Assembly: GCA_050010255.1 (NCBI GenBank)
Contig: JBEKLJ010000144.1
Span: 1 to 9,251 of the forward strand
DNA: 9,251 bases
Source: JBEKLJ01 sp050010255
Lineage (GTDB): Bacteria > Acidobacteriota > Terriglobia > Bryobacterales > Bryobacteraceae
Direction of reading: 5' to 3'
Below are positions 5,778-9,251 of the stretch, in pieces (position 1 is the stretch's first letter; each line of letters starts with the position of its first letter). The translations under genes were made by a program, and so were the position numbers. The notes beneath the pieces were generated by a model. It was given only the letters and a program-made list of their open reading frames with translations. It was not told the origin of the DNA and ran no database searches.

Positions 5778-6953
5778 ATGCGCTCTCTTGTCCCGCCGAA
5801 CCTCGGGGCCGCCTCTAGCGAGTTGGCGCGCGACATCAACCGGCGTCTGCTGCTGAACCTGGTCCGCAGCCGCCAGCCCATCTCCCGCGCTGATCTGGCG
5901 CGCTTCTCGGGTCTCCAGCGGAGCACCGTCTCGCTGATCGCGGAACAGCTCATCGGGGAGCAGTGGATCATCGAGGGATCGACCGGGCGCTTGCCGCGAG
6001 GACGGCGGCCCACCTTCCTGCGGATGAATGACAAGCGGGCCATTATCGGCATCGACATACGGCCGCTGCAAACCACGGTGGCGCTGGCGGACGTGAACGG
6101 TCATTTCATTTCCCAGGAAGCCATGGCGACCCCTTCGAATCCGGAGACGGCCATGGAACTCTTGACCGTGCGGCTGCGGCACCTGCTCGGCTCGCACTCC
6201 GGCACGATGTTCGAGGGGGTGGGAGTCAGTTTGCCCGGACGAGTCCACCTTACGTCCCAGAAACTCGTTTTCGCCCCCAACCTCAAGTGGCCGGAGTTCG
6301 ACCTCAAGACGCCCATCGAGCAGGCCACCGGCCTGGACGTCACCCTGGAGAACGCCGCCAATGCCTGCGTTCTGGCGGAGGCGTGGTTCGGCCGATGGCA
6401 GGGCGTCCGGCATCTGGTCGTGGTGACGGTCTCCGAGGGCATCGGGACGGGCCTCTTCGTGAACGGTCAACTGGTCCGGGGGTTGAACGGCATGGCCGGC
6501 GAATTCGGCCACGTGTCCCTTGACCCCAACGGACCCGCTTGTACCTGTGGCGGACGTGGCTGCTGGGAGGTGTTCGGCTCCAACCGCGCCGCGCTGCGGT
6601 ACTACCTGGAGTCGGCATCACAGACCGGAGGTCCCACCTTCCAGGACTTACTGGTTCTGTCCGAGCAGGGCGATTCGCTGGCTGCGAAGGCTCTGGAGAA
6701 TATGGCTCACTATCTCGGGCGCGGCATGCGGATGATCGTCGCCGGGCTTGCCCCCGAGGTGATCGTGGTTGTCGGCGAGCTGACGCGGGCCTGGCATCGT
6801 TTTGGCCCAATCATCGAATCGGAAGTGTCGGCGCAGGCACTCGCCGGAACCGCGCCGGCGATCTTTCCGGCCCAGGATGGCGCGGGGGCCCGTCTTCGAG
6901 GGACGGTGGCACTGGTCTTCCAGAAACACTTCGGCGCGTATCTTCCAGTATGA
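5778..6953 (+). CDS. ROK-family transcriptional repressor (NagC/XylR/Mlc type)
   Basis: This 391-residue protein has an N-terminal winged helix-turn-helix (about 13-80; NRRLLLNLVRSRQPISRADL, then LARFSGLQRSTVSLIAEQLI, ending GRRPTFLRMN), the standard ROK repressor DNA-binding part. The rest is the actin-like ROK sugar-sensing domain. The zinc motif is intact: GEFGH (His245), then C255-x-C257-GGRG-C262-x-E264. Kinase features are degraded: the phosphate-binding DxGGT is replaced by DIRPLQT (about 93-99), and the usual ENDAN, whose Asp is the catalytic base in ROK sugar kinases, reads ENAAN (191-195). It is therefore predicted to bind a sugar or sugar phosphate and control DNA binding without phosphorylating it. 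The ligand is unknown. The ATG at 5778 has no good Shine-Dalgarno, but the N-terminal length is normal. Downstream, on the same strand, is an outer-membrane receptor gene, a likely target. Its stop overlaps the ATG of a doubtful small frame. Confidence 0.93.
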   Translation: MRSLVPPNLGAASSELARDINRRLLLNLVRSRQPISRADLARFSGLQRSTVSLIAEQLIGEQWIIEGSTGRLPRGRRPTFLRMNDKRAIIGIDIRPLQTTVALADVNGHFISQEAMATPSNPETAMELLTVRLRHLLGSHSGTMFEGVGVSLPGRVHLTSQKLVFAPNLKWPEFDLKTPIEQATGLDVTLENAANACVLAEAWFGRWQGVRHLVVVTVSEGIGTGLFVNGQLVRGLNGMAGEFGHVSLDPNGPACTCGGRGCWEVFGSNRAALRYYLESASQTGGPTFQDLLVLSEQGDSLAAKALENMAHYLGRGMRMIVAGLAPEVIVVVGELTRAWHRFGPIIESEVSAQALAGTAPAIFPAQDGAGARLRGTVALVFQKHFGAYLPV

Positions 6954-7195
6954 ATTGGCGAACCAACCAGGTCGTGAGAGCGAACGCTGTGCCACAGCAG
7001 GCGGCCCGGGCGAGGTTTGCAGGCTCATTCGTTCAGCGCATCACCATCTTCCCGATCGTGACTGCTTTGGCCGCGGTGTGGTCGACGGTCCTGGCGTCCG
7101 CTCAGGAAGCCCTGATCGTTTTGCCGAGCACCGGCGTTGATACCCCTTTCGGGTCCGGTGCGTTCGGCCGGCATTGTACTTTTGCGAGCTACTAA
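6950..7195 (+). CDS. Doubtful small frame, possible 81-residue secreted or membrane-anchored protein
   Basis: The ATG at 6950 overlaps the ROK stop as ATGA, a common arrangement for translational coupling, and the frame ends at 7195, 5 nt before the receptor's ribosome binding site. The product starts MNWRTNQVVRANAVPQQAAR and has a hydrophobic segment at about residues 31-50 (ITIFPIVTALAAVWSTVLAS) followed by Ala-Gln, resembling a signal peptide with a long charged N-region or a single membrane anchor. The remaining 30 residues show no motif. No independent ribosome binding site is obvious. The frame is also open upstream through the ROK gene in the +1 register, so its openness is weak evidence. 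It may simply be spacer sequence. Confidence 0.3.
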   Translation: MNWRTNQVVRANAVPQQAARARFAGSFVQRITIFPIVTALAAVWSTVLASAQEALIVLPSTGVDTPFGSGAFGRHCTFASY

Positions 7196-7200
7196 AGCTT

Positions 7201-7206
7201 GGAGGT
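7201..7206 (+). promoter_or_regulatory. Ribosome binding site of the outer-membrane receptor gene
   Basis: GGAGGT is a full Shine-Dalgarno followed by 6 nt (CGTTTT) and the ATG at 7213. It fixes the start and implies efficient translation. Confidence 0.85.
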
Positions 7207-7212
7207 CGTTTT

Positions 7213-9251
7213 ATGCGAGTTGTGCAAAGTCTACTAAATGTTCTCCGAGGTACTCGACAGGGTCCTCGGTGGATCGTTGTTTGTTTCGCTGTGTCGCTGG
7301 CCTTGCTGGCCCTGTCCGGCACAGCGCAGGCGCAGGTTCTCTATGGCTCGCTGACGGGCTTGGTCACGGATGCGAGCGGGGCGATCGTACCCGGTGCGGC
7401 CGTCCAGGCGCTGAACACAGGCACTGGCGTGGCAAGGCAGGCTACCACGAACGAGCAAGGCATCTACCTTTTCTCGGACCTGCAACCGGGGGTTTACAGC
7501 GTCACGGTCTCGGCCAAGTCTTTCACCAAAGTGGTGAACGAGGGCGTGACCATCACCGCCAACCGGGCCGTCCGCGTCGATGCGGCCTTGCAGGTTGGCC
7601 AAATTACCGAATCCATCCAGGTGTCCGTCTCGGCGATAATGCTCCAGACGGAGCGGGCCGACGTGAACACGCAAGTGGACCAGGTTCAACTCAACAACCT
7701 GCCGATGACCTCTTCGGCCGGCCGCAACTTCCAGGCCCTGTATAAGTTCGTGCCCGGCTTCAGCATGGTCACCGAGGGCATCAGCTCCGACGGCGGCAAC
7801 CCCCAACGCACCATGACCGGCAACGTCAACGGCAACTCGTTTCAAAGCAACAACGTGAAAATCGATGGCGTGTCCAACAGCTACATCTGGCTGCCGTTCA
7901 ACTCTGCCTACGTGCCGCCGACCGAAGGCATCGAATCGGTCAGCATCGTCACCAATTCGGCTGACGCCGAGCAAGGCAACGTGGCCGGCGCCTCGGTCAA
8001 CGTGATTACCAAGTCGGGCGGCAACGCGTTCCACGGCAGCGCCTTCGAGGACCACACTGACAGGTCGCTCAAAGCCCAAAACCTGTTTCAAACCTTCGGC
8101 ACGGCCAAGCCGGCCTACATTTTCAACCAATACGGCGCATCGCTCGGCGGCCCCGTCCGGAAGAACAGGATCTTTTTCTTCGGCGACTGGGAGGGGCTCA
8201 AGCGGCGCCAGAGAGCCGCTCCCGTCAAGACCGTGATTAACCCCGCCGCCATCTTCGACGGCTCTGGCAACGCCAATCTGTCGGCTGGCGCGGCGATCTA
8301 CGACCCCAGCACCGGCAATCCGGACGGAACCGGCCGCACGCAGTTCGCGGGCAACATCATTCCAGCCGCCCGGATCGATCCGGCGTCGAAGACAATCCTT
8401 GGCCGAATCAACGCGGGGGGCTTTCTTAACAGCGTTGGCCCGACCGCGACCAACAACTACCTGGCCGGCGGATCCACCCAGATGAATCGTGACACCGGCG
8501 ACGCGAAGGTCAACTGGGTGCCGAGCGACAGGCTCACCGTGTTTGGCCGGTACAGTATTTCGCAGGCGACCCTGGTCGATCCCCCGGTGCTCGGCCTGGC
8601 GATGGGCGGCGCCAGCGGCGGCGGGCAGGTCGGCACGGCCCCCTCGCGCATCCAGAACGTCGGGGCGGGCCTCACCTACACCATCTCGTCGAGCATGCTC
8701 ATCGATGCCAATGCCGGATACATCCGGCAGCGCCTCGGCGCCACGTATGCGCCGGATCTTGACCTGGGGAACTTCGGGCTTAACACCCTGCACATTGCCG
8801 GCACCAACGGCAACACCTACCTGGCCCAGGGCACGCCGGCCTTCATCGTCACCGGCTGGAACTCGATGGGGAACTCCGACACCGGCAACCCCTTCCTGTT
8901 CCGCGACAACCAGTACCTCTACAACATCAACTTCGGCTGGATGACGCATTCGCACAGCCTGCGGTTTGGTTTCGAGAACGGGCGCGACGGCATAAATCAC
9001 TTCCAGCCCCAGGGCGGAGCCTTCCAGACCCCGCGCGGCTCCTTCCGGTTCATCGGCAACGTCACCGCTTTGAAGGGCGGGGCGGCCGCGACTCCGGCCA
9101 ACTCGCTGGCGCAGTTCCTGCTGGGCCTGCCCGATGAGGTGGGAAAAGCCGTTCAGAATGCCATTCCGAACTCGCTTCGCTGGCGGACCTACTCCTTCTA
9201 TGCGCGGGACGCCTGGCAAGTCAGCTCCAAGCTGACTATCACCTATGGGCT
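7213..9251 (+). CDS. TonB-dependent-receptor-like outer-membrane protein with carboxypeptidase-regulatory-like domain (C-terminus beyond the window)
   Basis: The frame is open for 679 codons to the window edge; relatives usually have about 1000-1200 residues, so roughly the last third or more is missing. The signal peptide has a long N-region, a hydrophobic core (WIVVCFAVSLALLALSG) and a predicted cut after AQA at residue 40. Residues about 44-127 form a carboxypeptidase-regulatory-like beta domain (GSLTGLVTDASGAIVPGAAV, then TTNEQGIYLFSDLQPGVYSV). A plug-like domain follows at about 145-275, including NNVKIDGVSN and the family signature ASVNVITKSGGNAFHGS. Barrel-type sequence starts near FNQYGASLGGPVRKNRIFFF. 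These Oar-like receptors are greatly expanded in Acidobacteriota and are thought to take up or bind large substrates, often glycans. I see no clear TonB box. The gene follows the ROK repressor, which suggests sugar-controlled expression; the substrate is unknown. Confidence 0.93.
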   Translation, partial: MRVVQSLLNVLRGTRQGPRWIVVCFAVSLALLALSGTAQAQVLYGSLTGLVTDASGAIVPGAAVQALNTGTGVARQATTNEQGIYLFSDLQPGVYSVTVSAKSFTKVVNEGVTITANRAVRVDAALQVGQITESIQVSVSAIMLQTERADVNTQVDQVQLNNLPMTSSAGRNFQALYKFVPGFSMVTEGISSDGGNPQRTMTGNVNGNSFQSNNVKIDGVSNSYIWLPFNSAYVPPTEGIESVSIVTNSADAEQGNVAGASVNVITKSGGNAFHGSAFEDHTDRSLKAQNLFQTFGTAKPAYIFNQYGASLGGPVRKNRIFFFGDWEGLKRRQRAAPVKTVINPAAIFDGSGNANLSAGAAIYDPSTGNPDGTGRTQFAGNIIPAARIDPASKTILGRINAGGFLNSVGPTATNNYLAGGSTQMNRDTGDAKVNWVPSDRLTVFGRYSISQATLVDPPVLGLAMGGASGGGQVGTAPSRIQNVGAGLTYTISSSMLIDANAGYIRQRLGATYAPDLDLGNFGLNTLHIAGTNGNTYLAQGTPAFIVTGWNSMGNSDTGNPFLFRDNQYLYNINFGWMTHSHSLRFGFENGRDGINHFQPQGGAFQTPRGSFRFIGNVTALKGGAAATPANSLAQFLLGLPDEVGKAVQNAIPNSLRWRTYSFYARDAWQVSSKLTITYG

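Noticed and set aside
5568..6512. Minus-strand frame (314 codons) overlapping the ROK gene and its leader
   Set aside because: Most of it is antisense to the conserved ROK sequence, and it shows no motif or ribosome binding site.
6539..7195. Full 218-codon plus-strand frame overlapping the ROK gene
   Set aside because: Its first two thirds lie out of frame inside the conserved ROK coding region. Only the part after the ATG at 6950 could be a separate gene, and it is listed as doubtful.
7234..9219. Very long minus-strand open frame (661 codons) opposite the receptor gene
   Set aside because: The plus-strand frame beginning at 7213 has a Shine-Dalgarno, signal peptide and recognisable domains. 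The antisense frame is an openness artefact of high-GC codon usage, with Gly/Ala/Val/Arg/His-rich sequence and no domain. The plus frame has no stop before the window edge, so it is easily missed.

Overview
The window looks like chromosomal DNA of a high-GC Gram-negative bacterium, most probably an Acidobacteriota (Solibacter/Bryobacter-like). That is an inference from three things: a TonB-dependent-receptor-like outer-membrane protein with an N-terminal carboxypeptidase-regulatory-like domain, a ROK repressor beside it, and a GT-C-type membrane protein with a tandem C-terminal beta-rich repeat. I see no rRNA, tRNA, CRISPR array, insertion sequence or phage gene. Four genes are complete and recognisable, two are cut by the window edges, and one small frame is doubtful.

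Left part (1-1124). On the minus strand lie the first 57 codons of clpP and, 40 nt upstream of it, a complete IscR-like Rrf2 regulator that keeps a full C-x6-C-x5-C-x2-H iron-sulfur ligand set. They probably form one transcription unit. Upstream is a gene-free stretch of about 435 nt with only weak promoter candidates and a 10-bp palindrome.

Middle (1125-5124). A plus-strand gene encodes a polytopic GT-C-superfamily glycosyltransferase-like protein ending in two tandem copies of an unnamed domain of about 90 residues. It converges on a minus-strand TolC-family outer-membrane factor with a lipoprotein-free signal peptide and a Gly/Thr-rich insert. The 73-nt gap between their stops holds a strong GC hairpin.

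Right part (5125-9251). A gene-free region of about 650 nt separates the divergent tolC-like and ROK genes. It holds a good sigma70-like promoter facing ROK, three direct repeats, an 8-bp-stem inverted repeat and a 10-bp palindrome. The ROK repressor has an intact zinc motif but degenerate kinase residues. Its stop overlaps (ATGA) a doubtful 81-codon frame, and 17 nt after that frame begins the outer-membrane receptor, which runs off the window. ROK and the receptor plausibly form a sugar-responsive uptake locus.

I found no clearly new multi-gene system. The best leads are the Fe-S regulator next to clpP, the duplicated C-terminal domain of the GT-C protein, the element-rich tolC/ROK intergenic region, and the ROK-receptor pairing.
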